From: Cocos nucifera
Lineage: Eukaryota; Streptophyta; Magnoliopsida; Arecales; Arecaceae
Direction of reading: 5' to 3'
Length of the DNA stretch: 64,000 nt
NCBI GenBank assembly: GCA_006176705.1
Contig: QRFJ01001028.1
Span: forward strand, 907,136 to 971,135
Below the pieces are notes generated by a model that saw only the letters and a program-made list of their open reading frames with translations, did no database searches and was not told the origin of the DNA. Position 1 is the first letter of the stretch; each line of letters starts with the position of its first letter. This document shows, piece by piece, positions 23,701 to 33,362 of this stretch. A program made the position numbers and the translations under genes.

Positions 23701-26700
23701 GCGGCACAACCCCCAGGACCTCAGAGTCATCCTTGACCTTTTGGAAGAAAAGAGGAAGAAAGTCCACGTTCGGATGGCAGCCTACAAATAGAAGGTGGCT
23801 CGGTACTACAACTTCAGGGTTAAAAATAAGACGTTCAGAGCGGAGGACTTGGTGCTGCGGCGAGCCGCTGTCGCTCAGCCTCAGAGTCGAGGGAAGCTCG
23901 TCCCAAACTGGGAAGGCTCGTATGAGGTGATGGAGGTCGTCCAACCCAAAACTTATCATCTGAAGGAACTCGGAGGGATAGTGCTTCCCCGATCGTGGAA
24001 CTCAGAAAATTTGAGGATGTATTATCAGTAGATTTTCTTTAAAAAACTCCTTTGCTCCGCATTATTGATTTCTGGCAATAAAGAATAGGAAAGAAACGAG
24101 CAAAAGTAGTCCGAGGTCCTAACGCAAGCAAAGTCGAAGGCCTCGTTCACAAAGAACGAGATGGGAGGAGAAGCTCGGATGATGGTCCGCATGTGCCCCC
24201 ACAGCCCGTTAGGAACAGGAGGAGGACCTCGTCCTAATGCGAGCAAAGTCGAAGGCCTCGTTCACAAAGGACGAGATGGGGGGAGAGGCTCGGACGACGG
24301 TCCGCATGTGCCCCCACAGCCCGTTAGGAACAGGAGGAGAACCTCGTCCTAACGCGAGCAAAGTCGAAGGCCTCGTTCACCTAAAGGACGAGGATGGGGG
24401 GAGAGGCTCGGACGACGGTCCGCATGTGCCCCCACAGCCCGTTAGGAACAGGAGGAGAACCTCGTCCTAACGTGAGCAAAGTCGAAGGCCTCGTTCACAA
24501 AGGACGAGATGGGGGGAGAGGCTCGGACGACGGTCCCATGTGCCCCCACAGCCCGTTAGGAACAGGAGGAGAACCTCGTCCTAACGCGAGCAAAGGTCGA
24601 AGGCCTCGTTCACCTAAAGGACGAGATGGGGGGAGAGGCTCGGACGACGGTCCGCATGTGCCCCCACAGTCCGTTAGGAACAGGAGGAGGAACCTCGTCC
24701 TAACGCGAGCAAAGTCGAAGGCCTCGTTCACAAAGGACGAGATGGAGGAAGAGGCTCGGACGACGGTCCGCATGTGCCCCCACAGCCCGTTAGGAACAGG
24801 AGGAGGACCTCGTCCCAATGCGAGCAAAGTCGAAGGCGTCGTTCACAAAGAACGAGATGGAGGGAGAGGCTCGGATGATGGTCCGTATGTGCCCCCACAG
24901 CCCATTGGAAATAGGAGGAGAACCTCGTCTTAATGCGAGCAAAGTCGAAGTTAGGAACGGGCTAGAGAAAGCAACTGTGTCAACTCGGCTGGAGAACTTC
25001 AACTTCCGCCTCGACCAGAGATAAGATCAGAGACAACCTCATCCCAACGCGAGCACCTGCACTAACCTCGGCCAGAAGAGATAAGATCTCTTCCGAGCGA
25101 TCGTGGACAACCTTGGCCGCAGGAGATAAGATCTCCCCCGAGTGCCCGGTACAACCTCAGGCTAGAGAAAGCAACTGTGTCAACCTCGGTTGGAGAACTT
25201 CAACTACCACCTACCGCCTCGGCCAGAGATAAGATCGAAGACAACCTCTCCCTGAGATTAGATCTCTTCCGAGCGCCCGCATCGATCTCGACTGTAGGAG
25301 ACAATGTCGCCCCCGAGGAATGCAACCTCCGGCTCCGATTGTAGCGAACGAAGCCCCCTCAACCTCGGCTTGGAGATGGGATTGTCTCCCGGGCTTCAAC
25401 TTCGATATCAACTTTAGCTGGAGGTGAGATCTGCCCCGAGCTTCGATCCTAGACCAGCACAGGAGCTCAGAGGAAGACTTCGGCAGTCGCCTTTCCTGCA
25501 CTCCCTTCCTTCGATTTTCGAACTCGAGAGTGGGGGGGGCTAGTGTTGGGGATAAATCCCACTTTCGTCGAAGTCTAGCTCGAGGCTCTAAACCAGTAGC
25601 TATGGAAGAGCTCCAACGGACGGGTCTTAGCCGAACTCCTGCAGTCGGCCGAACTCCTTAGCGGCCGAGTTCCTTGGACTCCAAGCAGTCGGGCTTCAGC
25701 CGAACCCCCAGCAGTCGAGCTCCTTCTAACCCGATCAGTCAGCCGATCTGCTTAGCTGTCGAGCTCCTTCAGACTCCCAACGTCAGGATCGAACCCCTTC
25801 AGTCGGTTGAACTCTCTAGCGGCCGAGCTCCTTCGAACTCCCAACGGTCGGGCCTCAGCCAAAGTCCTTCAACCGGGCCTCAGTCGAGCTCCTTCGGACT
25901 TCTCAGTGGTCGAACTCCTCAGCGGTCGTCCCTCGGCCGAACTTCTTGCGACCGAGCTCCTTCCGAACTCCCAGCGGCCGAACCCTAACCACATCCTTCC
26001 AAGCTTTCTCTTCAGGAGCCCGAACTCCCCCGGAATGGACACACGACGAAGGCCTTCAACCCTTCATTCGGTTGGTTGTACAGCCGTCACCATCAACCCG
26101 CCGCATACGACGCCTCCTCGAGAGACTGACTCCACCGAATCTCCAGCGGCCCGCCAACACACGGTCGCGGCTGTCACCATCAACCCGCCGCATACGGCGC
26201 CTCCCCGAGAGACTGACTCCACCGAACCTCCAGCGGCTCGCCAGCATGCGGCCGCGGCTGTCACCATCAACCCACCGCGTACGGCACTTCCTCGAGAGAC
26301 TGACTCCGCCGAACCTCGAGCGGTCCGCCAGCACGCGGCTGCAGCCATCACCATCAAGCTCCGCTATAAAAGGGACCCTCCAGATACGCTAATCTCTCTG
26401 ATCTCTAAGCTCTCCCTTTCTTCTCCAAGCTCCAGAACTCATTCCCGAGCACTCCATTCCTGTTGGCCAGAGCTGACTTGATCGTCGGAGGGTCCTTTCG
26501 GAGCCACCCTCCACCGGCTCCGGACGGGACTTTATTTTGCAGGTCTCCGACGGCGACCTCACCGACCTCAACTCCAGCGGACTCCAGCGACGACCAATTT
26601 CTGCGTCAACAATGGTGATTGCACAACTAAAGGATAAACAAATGGACATTTTGTAGTGTATCTGAATGAGTTTTAATTATGTTCAGTCAATCAGTGGTGA

Positions 26701-28579
26701 TTATGGGCATGCTTAGACCTTAGTGATGATTGAGGAAACCACTATTTTCCTATGTGAAGTACTTAGTTAGACTCATAATATTCTCCAATGTTTATGTTTT
26801 ATCTCTCAGCATGCACAACTTGTATTCCAGTGTGCCACTATTACTCAGTGAAATATCAACCCAAGAATAGCATAACTTGAACAACAGCAAAGTGAAAAAA
26901 AAAAAAGTAGAAGCATAAGATACCAAATTTATATCCTTTGGCAAATTTGCTTGTCTATGGGCAGAACCCACTCTTCGATGGTTGAGCAAAGAGAAAATAT
27001 AACTATAGAAAGACATTTTTTGATATAGTGCAGCAACAACAAAGAAATCTAGTGTATGAAAAAATGTCTCCTACCAAGTACAAGAAAGTTAGATGGTGGA
27101 ATGACTGATGCCCAATAGTCAGCTTTGTCGAAGTCTTCAGAACCGTTTAGCGTACTGTTCTTCTAAGAACAGAGCTCTCTCATACCCCTTCTCTCAGTAA
27201 TGTTCTACTCAAAGTAGCCCTCTTTATTTTCTCTTTTTCTTAGTTTGAAGGCTAACATAGTTATAATAGTTAAAGCTTAATGAATCTGTATCTCATCAGG
27301 TCAGAAACATTATCCTAGCAAAAATTCCTGCCATGCTCCATTTGTTCAGCAGGTCCAATTTTTGTAAATATGATTTCAATTAGTGAGCCCTATTCTTCTT
27401 CAAACATTGGCTTCCCTTGGGATATGAGATACACCTGCCCCTCGAAGTCTGCTAAATCTGCAAGTATAATAATTGGCTAAGATCTTGGGTAGAAAACTTA
27501 GGGTGCGGTTAATTAGCCATTAAATTTTTTTTTTTTTTACTTTTTAATTTTTAAAAAATAAAAATAAAAAAGTAACGTTTGGTAACATTAGGAAAAGTAA
27601 AAAGCAAAAATAAAAAAAATTAAAATAATTACTTTATATGCAAAACAAAAATTTTTTACATTTTGCTTTTTGCTTTGTATATAATTATTTTTTGCTTTGT
27701 AACAATATAGTTATCAAATATGCTTTTTACTTTTTTCCTTTTGCTCAATGATAAAAATAAAAAAAAAAGTAAAAAATATTTTTTAAAAATAAAAAAATAA
27801 AAATCAAAAAATATAACCAATTGCATCCTTAATAATTCAAAAATTTTCTTTTCTTTTCTTTTTATTCTCCGAGGGTTATGATGGGTATGCTAGTATGCAA
27901 CCTTCAGGAGTTGTGCTATGCCACTATCTTGACTCCAATTCAGAAGCTCTCCCTTGGGGAGATGGTTGGTTTATCTAGTAATATCTATAGCTTGTTTTCT
28001 TGATCTACCTGATAGCATGATGAACTGTTACAGCAATTGCCTGCACATCTAATTGATCATGAACTTTCTTTATTCCTCTTACTTAGACATGTTGAAAATT
28101 GGGTATTTACATTTTTTCTAAAAAAATTCAGATTGTTGATTTGACTTGATTCATGTAAATATCAGGTTTGTTCCTGAAAAATTTGAGGAGATATTTAAGA
28201 AGCATGCTCATACTAATCCTAATGCATTGACATCGAAAGAGTTGAAGGAGATGCTTAAGGCGAATCGAGTTCCTAAAGACTACAAGGGATGGTATGTTAT
28301 TTGAGATTTGAAAGTTATGAGAAATTCAAATCTTAGGACTGCTAGGCAAATTATAAGTAAATAATAAAGCTCATTCTTAGTGGTCCAATGAGCATCCTCA
28401 CATTGGGACTTCTTTGTAGGGTTGCTAGCTGGACAGAATGGAAGATCCTGTTTGCTCTCTGTAAGGATAAAGATGGATTGCTTCACAAGGATACCATGAG
28501 AGCTGCCTATGATGGAAGCTTATTTCTTCAGATGGAGCAGGCGAGAGAGTCTTCTCAAAAGAAAGCAAAGAAAGCATGA
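11350..28579 (+). CDS. PXG: Caleosin / peroxygenase (PXG4-like), complete, 6 exons
   Basis: join(11350-11377, 11453-11566, 11670-11755, 16321-16415, 28166-28291, 28420-28579) gives 609 nt, 202 residues plus TGA, with GT-AG at every intron and phase kept throughout. Caleosins are calcium- and haem-binding peroxygenases of lipid droplets and ER that oxidise unsaturated fatty acids with hydroperoxides. Visible features: His28 (LQKHVVFFD), a candidate haem ligand; one EF-hand loop DRNKDGIIYPWE (residues 33-44); a hydrophobic segment about 49-70; a proline-knot-like PSPLLP (80-85); the hallmark NIHKGKHGSDSG (90-101) with the second candidate haem His; and a C-terminal KDKDG-containing block ending in a Lys-rich tail. 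The short N-terminus and FRAIGCG/GPKTR phrases fit the PXG4 branch. Intron 3 is 4.6 kb and intron 4 is 11.75 kb, the latter holding a complete gypsy element. Despite this the coding frame is intact. Confidence 0.9.
12068..12191. mobile_element. Foldback MITE-like element with 39-bp inverted arms
   Basis: Arms 12068-12106 and 12153-12191 are inverted copies separated by 46 bp. The inner 22 bp match at 21 positions (around ATTTTAAAAATTAT). In the outer 17 bp every mismatch I see is a transition. This is the structure of a small palindromic MITE; the superfamily is not assigned. Confidence 0.55.
13509..14134. mobile_element. MITE-like element (about 0.63 kb)
   Basis: Starts GGGCTTGTTTCACCAAG and ends GACCAAACAGGCTAT, imperfect inverted termini of the common plant G-G-C-[CT]-TGTTTGG type. 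The interior is AT-rich and non-coding. Target duplication is unclear, so hAT or PIF/Harbinger both remain possible. Confidence 0.45.
16321..16415 (+). CDS. PXG: Caleosin exon 4
   Basis: A 95-bp exon between TATAG and GTAAGC. It encodes the proline-knot-like segment and the family signature IYVKNIHKGKHGSDSG. It ends in AG, completed as Arg by the G that opens exon 5. It is isolated by 4.6 kb on the left and 11.75 kb on the right and would be missed by an ORF-length filter. Confidence 0.88.
16416..17359 (+). other. Caleosin intron 4, part left of the gypsy insertion
   Basis: Non-coding AT-rich intron sequence. No feature is recognised until the target duplication at 17360. Confidence 0.7.
17907..18167 (+). 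repeat. Three 87-bp tandem repeats in U3 of the 5' LTR
   Basis: The unit begins GTCACCATCA at 17907, 17994 and 18081, and a fourth start (ATCACCATCA) at 18168 leads straight into the TATA box. The period is exactly 87 bp each time. The 3' LTR has the same array at 26086, 26173 and 26260, with the fourth start at 26347. Confidence 0.9.
18186..18193 (+). promoter_or_regulatory. TATA box of the Tat 5' LTR
   Basis: TATAAAAG immediately after the 87-bp array. It is conserved at 26365-26372 in the 3' LTR and as TATAAAAA at 33118-33125 in the second Tat copy. Confidence 0.7.
18433..18454 (+). other. Primer-binding site region of the Tat element
   Basis: GATTGGCGCTAGAAGG directly follows the LTR. 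The TGGCGC start fits pairing with a tRNA 3' CCA end. I do not assign the tRNA; only the first bases agree with tRNA-Asp. Confidence 0.6.
18581..20019 (+). pseudogene. Tat gag (broken)
   Basis: Starts at ATG 18581 (MPPRRASTWR). The capsid-like Retrotrans_gag block runs through LSQFESYDGTTDPIDHLK and GAARNWYSALKS. The nucleic-acid-binding motif CLYHRDHGHDTEEC is near 19913-19954. Breaks seen: stop TAG at 18707, TGA at 19334, a frame change at the A-run about 19502-19508, and TGA at 20014. The frame before and after the first two stops is the same, so each is a single-codon lesion. Gag would form the virus-like particle in which reverse transcription occurs. This copy cannot make it intact. Confidence 0.8.
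20150..20631 (+). pseudogene. Tat aspartic protease region
   Basis: An open frame with the retropepsin-like order: HILVDNESSTDVLF (active-site loop), then a middle hydrophobic section, then ILGRPDLNALRAVVS. In related elements the catalytic loop reads D-[SG]-G-S; here it reads D-N-E-S, so catalytic function is doubtful. The frame continues from gag after the stop at 20014, as expected for a gag-pol polyprotein. Confidence 0.75.
20632..22160 (+). pseudogene. Tat reverse transcriptase and RNase H
   Basis: Palm and fingers blocks are readable: WRMCVDFKKLNKACPKDSYP, LLTFMDVFSGYNQI, MPFGLKNAGATYQ and the catalytic YVDD at 21405-21416, followed by the connection and an RNase H block up to about 22160 (YYVSRVLRNAE, RYSRLEKL). 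In-frame stops lie at 20629, 20871, 20985, 21291, 21381, 21588 and 21729. At 20871 (FA*TP) and 21291 (TD*G) the family normally has Trp, so TGG changed to TGA. The enzyme would copy element RNA into DNA and degrade the template. This copy is dead without readthrough or complementation. Confidence 0.85.
22322..22720 (+). pseudogene. Second (archaeal-type) RNase H of the Tat element
   Basis: After a linker the sequence reads LHVDGSSNSTGADAGLIL, NNGTEYEV and VYSDF*LVV, the RVT_3-type RNase H order with Asp, Glu and Asp positions. It ends near FDIQHIPRAKNARADFLSRLA. A second RNase H between the first and the integrase is a lineage marker for Tat elements. Stops at 22323, 22513 and 22528 interrupt it. 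Confidence 0.75.
22900..24031 (+). pseudogene. Tat integrase with C-terminal domain
   Basis: The H2C2 zinc region reads HEGLYGSH ... KRCDRYQ, where the second Cys of C-x2-C is Tyr. The DDE core is present: Asp at 23198 (MDILGP), Asp at 23378 (TDNG) and Glu at 23486 (NGKAE), with 35 residues between the last two. The C-terminal part (VLRRA ... KLVPNWEGSYEV) resembles the usual post-core domain and ends YYQ-stop at 24031. Stops at 23188 (expected Trp before GMD) and 23576 (expected Trp in LWAYRTT) disrupt it. The product would insert element DNA. Confidence 0.85.
24112..24952 (+). repeat. Seven-unit minisatellite (114-118 bp) in Tat 3' UTR
   Basis: The phrase ATGTGCCCCCACAG occurs at 24191, 24306, 24424, 24538, 24656, 24772 and 24887 (variant spelling at some copies), i.e. 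spacings 115, 118, 114, 118, 116 and 115. The unit also contains CTCGTCCTAACGCGAGCAAA, GTCGAAGGCCTCGTTCAC and GAGAGGCTCGGACGACGG. Open frames across the array are by-products of the repeat. It directly follows the pol stop. Confidence 0.92.
24953..25526 (+). repeat. Degenerate AGATAAGATCTC repeat region, Tat 3' UTR
   Basis: Irregular units built from CCTCGGCCAGAGATAAGATC and CTCCCCCGAGC recur through the region. The same vocabulary fills 31764-32371 in the second Tat copy, so it is a conserved part of the family 3' UTR. Confidence 0.75.
25527..25543 (+). other. Polypurine tract of the Tat element
   Basis: GAGAGTGGGGGGGG precedes TAG and the 3' LTR start at 25544, the usual site of plus-strand priming. 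Confidence 0.7.
25544..26611 (+). repeat. 3' LTR of Tat element
   Basis: 1068 bp, the same length as the 5' LTR, with the same 87-bp array and a TATA box at 26365. It ends GCGTCAACA, followed by the target duplication ATGGT. Confidence 0.92.
26617..28165 (+). other. Caleosin intron 4, part right of the gypsy insertion
   Basis: Non-coding AT-rich sequence with one MITE (27501-27828). It ends in AATATCAG, the acceptor of exon 5. Confidence 0.7.
27501..27828. mobile_element. PIF/Harbinger (Tourist-type) MITE, 328 bp, TTA target duplication
   Basis: Starts GGGTGCGGTTAATTA and ends TAACCAATTGCATCC. The inverted termini agree at 10 of 15 positions and all five mismatches are transitions. TTA flanks both ends (27498-27500 and 27829-27831), the target preference of PIF/Harbinger. 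The interior is an A/T-rich hairpin-like sequence with no ORF. Confidence 0.7.
28166..28579 (+). CDS. PXG: Caleosin exons 5-6
   Basis: Exon 5 (28166-28291) encodes FVPEKFEEIF ... ALTSKELKEML ... YKG plus two bases of Trp. Exon 6 (28420-28579) completes Trp and encodes VASWTEWKILFALCKDKDG, LLHKDTMRAAYDGSLF and the Lys-rich end, stopping at TGA 28577-28579. The 128-bp intron between them has GTATG and TTGTAG ends. AATAAATAAA at 28791-28800 is a plausible poly(A) signal. Confidence 0.9.
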
Positions 28580-28980
28580 TTGTGGATTAATAGGAGAATG
28601 GATCGTGTGATGGTTTGGCTTAAGTAATGTGGTAAGCTTATTGCGTGTCCTTCAAAAAGATGAACTTATTATGTGAATTATATTTCAGAATGTTGATTCC
28701 ATGGTTAGCCTTGTGAATCTGGTTTTCTTTTTTTGGGTAAAATGCGAATCTATATATTATTGGTAATATTTGTAAATTGACAACTCCAAAAATAAATAAA
28801 TTAGTGGAATGTACAATGTCTTTTATTTAATTCTATGAAGTGAAAATTTATCAATCAATGGGAAAGGGGACAAAGGATCTTATTCAGTTCTCTCAAAATC
28901 TTTTCCCTCTTGCTGGAATACAAACATCCATTAAGAAGCTCTTGTCCCAACATGTGACATGGATTGCTGGAATCCTAAAA

Positions 28981-29011
<31 letters not shown>

Positions 29012-30410
29012 CCTGAGGAAAAGGAAGACTGTTCTATTGATGGTTGGATGGCCTGTTGAATGCACACCCATGAGGCCAGAAAACAGAGCAGCAGCGAGCA
29101 TATAAAGATCTTTCAGTTTTTTTTAAGCTTGTTGCAACCGTGCCATTTAAGAAAAAGAAATGAAGATGGAAAAGAATAGGATAGAGAAGGGAATGGACTG
29201 ATAAGGCTGTGGACCTTGTTTAATTTCTCAAAGAAATTTCGATTGATTGCTTAGTCCTCCATCATACAACTTATCCAATTAATGGCCTTGCCCTCATTAC
29301 TAAAAATCATGTTGATATGTTGGTTAAAGATGAACAATACCTTATTCTAAACCCAAGAGAAATTTAATCTAAAAGAGAATATGGGGAAGGGAAATTTAAT
29401 AGACTCCAGCTGAATCTTTCTCTGATCTAGACTCCGGATTTGGTTAGCATCAAGAATATGGTGCTGTTAACCTTCCATGAAAAATAATTCCAAGTAACAC
29501 ATATCTAGCATCAGTGGTGAGGACCTGCAAATCCCCTAAGAAAAATAATTCCCTTATTTTTAATAAGATTTTGTAGGGATTTAATTTAAATTTATACTTA
29601 CAGTTCTGGATTAGACTGTCCTATAGGCTGGATGCTTCTGCAAAGAGTTTTATGAAAGTCTTTTTACAGAGGATATCTTAAAGAGTTTTTGCACAAGCGT
29701 ATTTTAAAGAGTAGTTTCTCTCTTTTTTTAAAAAGAATGATGTAAGAATGGGAGGTTACAAATATAACTATCTCTCGATAGTTTTATTAGAAATGGGCTA
29801 GGCCATGTTGACCCATCATGGATGGCCAACCCAAATCTATTGTCCATCAGATTTTGGCTAAGTTTCATGATAGAAGATGCTAGGTAAACCATATTATAAG
29901 ACAAAGCCCATTGAGCAGTCACATATATCTTTTATTAGCATATGTAGCATCAACTAGGTCACACAAAAATATTTTAATAATTTTTTGGTTTTTGAACTCA
30001 ACTGATGTCATATTGACCAAAGATATGTATCACATCAGTCGTTCATTGGGACTTGTCATATAAAATGATCCACCAAGCATTGTTCTTTTACTTTCTATTT
30101 TTGATACCCCATGAAGCTTTTAGATTTGTCTCATGATGATGACGTAGGAAAGATGTATACTAGAGCTTAAAATAGGTAACATGATTATTTATCAATATGT
30201 AATATTACCTTTCAAAAAGAAGAATTCATCATTAGAAATGTGGTTGATTTGTAAAATTATTTTCTAACGAGCCCCCTTGGAAAATATTGCAATTTTCTCC
30301 TTAGATCATACCCCCTATTCCTAATTGATTTAGGGGAAGATAAATACTTTGGCTCATGTAGTTATGCAGATCCAGCATCACATTTTTAATAGGAAGAACT
30401 TTACCATATC
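28580..30410. other. Caleosin 3' flank and intergenic DNA
   Basis: Contains the probable caleosin 3' UTR with AATAAA at about 28791 and a T29 homopolymer at 28983-29011, which may be the tail of a minus-strand retroposon. No further gene is recognised. Confidence 0.5.
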
Positions 30411-31763
30411 ATCCTAAAAAAAAGGGTGAAGGTCTCAGCACAAAATCTCTTCCTATGTTGGTTCTAGTGTCAAAATATTAGATCCGGTGGTGGTAGTTAG
30501 GTGTGTGATGCAGTCAAGGAACGCAATATCTGTCACAACTGAACAAAGAAGCAAAGCATTTTAAAAGAGATGCTAAAAAGATAGCACCAATGATACGTGA
30601 CTACCTAAGTTCAAGCAAATCGTATGACTAAACTAAAAGCTATGTTTGAATAAGTTTGAAAGCTAATTCTTTGAGATCTTTATTAAGATTTAATGAAATG
30701 GTGGTGGAAAGGTAGGGAGGGAAGAGGGAAGGAAGGAAGTGGTGGAGAGGAAGGGGGTTGAGTGGTTGAGGGGGAAGAGAGAAGAATAAGGATCGAAATA
30801 AAGCAGGAAAATGGCAAGAATCAGAAAGAGAAAGATCGGGGGCTAGAAGGAGCAATCTCAAATGAGCAAAGACTTTTTATTAAATAGATCAAATTAAAAT
30901 TTAGAATTGAATTTGACCTATTTATTAAATAGATAATTTGATGCAATTCACTTAAACAAGTCAAATTAAATTAAACATTAGATTTTTAGTGGATTAATAG
31001 ATTAAATATATTAAATAAGTCTATTTAAATGGGTCTAAAATAGATTAAACATGTTTTAAATATGTTAAATAGGTCTTAATTAAATGAGTTAAACGAGTTA
31101 ATAGGCTATCTGACTCAACCTAATTAAATATTAAATGGATTAAATCAATCAGATATTTGAAATCTAAATCCGATCTGAACATTAAACATATTAAAAGGGT
31201 TAACTTATTTATGACTTGAATCTATTTAGTCTGAATTCAAATTTATTTATGATAGATCAAACATGGATCGAATTGGCAGATTAGATCATATTTTGTTAGT
31301 CTTACTTGTAGCCATTTTTACAACATATCAATCTATCATAAGATAATCTTGAATTGCAGCTCATCGAGTAACTTAATTTATTATATAATTGGAACTGCAG
31401 GCACCAAAATATATAGATTGATCCATACTTGCAAGTGCATGCAGTTTCGCTTAATTTAACTAAGGCCCATGAGTTTTCACCTTCTTAATTCAATCCTTTA
31501 TAATTTAAGCCCTACTTTAAGATGCCTCCTATTTCGGATCCTTTATTGTGCATGCACGGTGCGGTACATAATATGTATCATCTATCATGCAATGATTGGC
31601 CGTACATGCATGCATGCATGCCGTACACAATCACATACAACCATACATCGTATGGTGGATAGTATGTATGATCCATCACAGTGGTGCATCACACCCACAG
31701 CAAAGAATCCATGCTCCCCATTTTTTCTCTTTTCTTTTTTAAAAAAAAAGAAAAAGAAATCTC
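30411..31763 (+). repeat. Left copy of a 1353-bp direct duplication
   Basis: Matches 33363-34715 base for base apart from scattered substitutions and short indels (about 8 substitutions in the first ~290 bp by eye, mainly transitions). It begins ATCCTAAAAAA in native context and ends at AAATCTC, where it joins Tat-derived sequence. It contains a GA-rich purine stretch (about 30697-30790) and a (CATG)4 palindrome (31605-31620) that is shorter in the other copy. No protein is supported; the right copy is upstream DNA of the PDLP gene. Confidence 0.9.
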
Positions 31764-33362
31764 CTAAGCGATCGCGACAATCTCGGCTAGAGATAAGATC
31801 TTTTTCGAGCGTCCAAGCCAACCTCGACTAGAGATAAGATCTCTCCTGAGCGATCGAGCCAATCTCGATCAGAGATAAGATTTCTCCCAAGCACCCGAGC
31901 CAACCCCAATCAGAGATAAGATCGGAGACAACCTCAGCCAGAGATGAGATCTCTTCCAAGCGATCGAGCCAATCTCGGCCAGAGATAAGATCTCTTTCGA
32001 GTGATCGAGACAATCTCGACCAGAGATAAGATCGGAGACAACCTCGTCCTAAGATCAGATCTCTCCCAAGCGCCCATATTAACCTCGACTGTAGGAGATA
32101 AGATCCCTCCAAGGCAATCTCGGCTGCTAGAGACAATATTGCCTCCGAGGAGCTCAACCTCCGATCTCGATCGTAGGAGATGAGATCTACTTCAACCTTG
32201 GCTGGAGATGAGATCTCCCCCGGGCTTCAACTTCAACATCAACTTTGGCTGGAGATGAGATCTCCTCCGAGCTTCAATCTGAACCAGTACGGAGTCCAGA
32301 AGAGAACTTCGACAGTCGCCTTCTCTGTACTCCCTTCCTTCGAGTTTCGAACTTGGGAGTGGGGGGACTATTGTTGGGGATAAATTCCACTTCTATCGAA
32401 GTCCAGTTCGATGTTCAGCTTAATGCAACCGATAGCCATGGAAGAGCTTCAGCGGTCGGACCTTAGCCGAACTCCTTTAGTCGGTCGAACTTCTCAGCGA
32501 TCGAGCTTCTTCGGACTCCTAGCGATCGGACCTTAGCCGAACTTCTTCAACCGGCTGAACTCCTCAGCGATCGAGCTTCAGTCGGACTCCCGCGAGAGCC
32601 CGAACTCCCTCCAAGCTTTTTCTTCGATCGGACTTCTTCAGGAGCCAGACTCCTCCCAGACATCCCCCTCGATCGGTCGGACTCTTCAATGGCCAAACTC
32701 CTTCTGAACTCCCCAGCGATCGAGCCTTAACCGCACTCCTTCAGCCAGATGCCTATGAGAGCCGAACTTTCTCCGCACTCCTCTAGTCGAACTCCTTCCA
32801 AGGTTCCCCTGGGCCGAACTCCTCTGAAATTGATACGTACCGAAGTCCATCGATCAATGACTACTTTCTCAGAGCCACGACTATTAAATCTGGATGAACT
32901 ATCACCATCAATCTACCATAGATGATGCAATCGGACGATATGACCACCACTACTGGTGACACCACTCTCTCCATAGCCAGCCTCGAGCAGCCCACCACTG
33001 TCGGATGGTATGGCTGTCACTATCGGTCTAACGATACCATCCTCTCCACATCAAATCTGGTGCAGCCTCGAGTGGCCCATCATCAGGTAGCTGTAGCTGT
33101 CACCATCAAACTCAGCCTATAAAAAGGACCCTCCATATATGCTAACTCTAAGCTCTAAGCTCTCCTCTCCTTCTCTAAGCTCTGCGGAACTCATTTTTGA
33201 GCACTCCATTTCTGTTGGCCAGAGCTGACTTGATCGTCGGAGGGTTCTATCGGAGCCACCCCCCATCGGCTCTGGATGAAATTTTATTTTGTAGATCCCG
33301 ACGATGACCTCGTCCACTTTCACTTCAGTTGGGTCCGACGATGATCAGTTTTCGTGTCAACA
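31764..33362 (+). mobile_element. 3' end of a second Tat element (truncated, no 5' LTR)
   Basis: 31764-32371 is the AGATAAGATCTC repeat-rich 3' UTR of the Tat family, followed by a purine tract (GGGAGTGGGGGG) and an LTR at 32372-33362. gag, pol, the minisatellite and the 5' LTR are missing. The left end is a precise junction with duplicated host DNA at ATCTC. The right end is a normal LTR terminus (GTGTCAACA) followed by ATCCT, which also starts the left duplicate. Confidence 0.85.
32372..33362 (+). repeat. LTR of the truncated Tat copy (991 bp)
   Basis: Begins TGTTGGGGATAAATTCC and ends CGTGTCAACA, with TATAAAAA at 33118-33125. It is related to but clearly diverged from the LTRs at 17365 and 25544. 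The 87-bp array is degenerate (starts at about 32901, 33016 and 33099, spacings 115 and 83). Confidence 0.85.

Larger units (their letters stand above)
17360..26616 (+). mobile_element. Full-length Tat-type Ty3/gypsy element in caleosin intron 4
   Basis: The element spans 17365-26611 (9247 bp) and is flanked by the perfect 5-bp target duplication ATGGT (17360-17364 and 26612-26616). The two LTRs are each 1068 bp. Order: 5' LTR, primer-binding site, gag, protease, RT, RNase H, a second RNase H, integrase, a minisatellite, a repeat-rich 3' UTR, purine tract, 3' LTR. The extra RNase H before integrase and the C-x-YHRDHGHDTEEC gag motif point to the Tat lineage. It lies in the same orientation as the caleosin gene. 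In-frame stops throughout pol make it non-autonomous now. A hand comparison of the first ~390 bp of the LTRs shows roughly 30 differences, mainly transitions, so the insertion is not recent. Confidence 0.92.

Noticed and set aside
24394..24933. 179-aa open frame, plus overlapping frames on both strands
   Set aside because: It is the translation of the Tat 3' UTR minisatellite; the repeated peptide follows the DNA repeat and matches no domain.
24112..24952. CRISPR-like regular spacing
   Set aside because: Units are continuous 114-118-bp tandem repeats with no unique spacers, inside a plant retrotransposon.
25807..26481. 224-aa frame and antisense partners in the Tat 3' LTR (also 17495-18213)
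   Set aside because: Open because the 87-bp repeat is a multiple of three; it lies wholly within the LTR.
27501..27828. AT-rich hairpin as a microRNA precursor
   Set aside because: TTA target duplications and inverted termini mark it as a MITE; low-complexity arms make a microRNA unlikely without small-RNA data.
11350..28579. Caleosin as a pseudogene or two partial genes
   Set aside because: All six exons join with correct phase and GT-AG ends and give a full-length family protein; long introns alone are not evidence of decay.
30640..30861. 73-aa Leu/Ser/Pro frame, repeated at 33590-33811
   Set aside because: It arises from a GA-rich purine tract read on the minus strand in both copies of the duplication.
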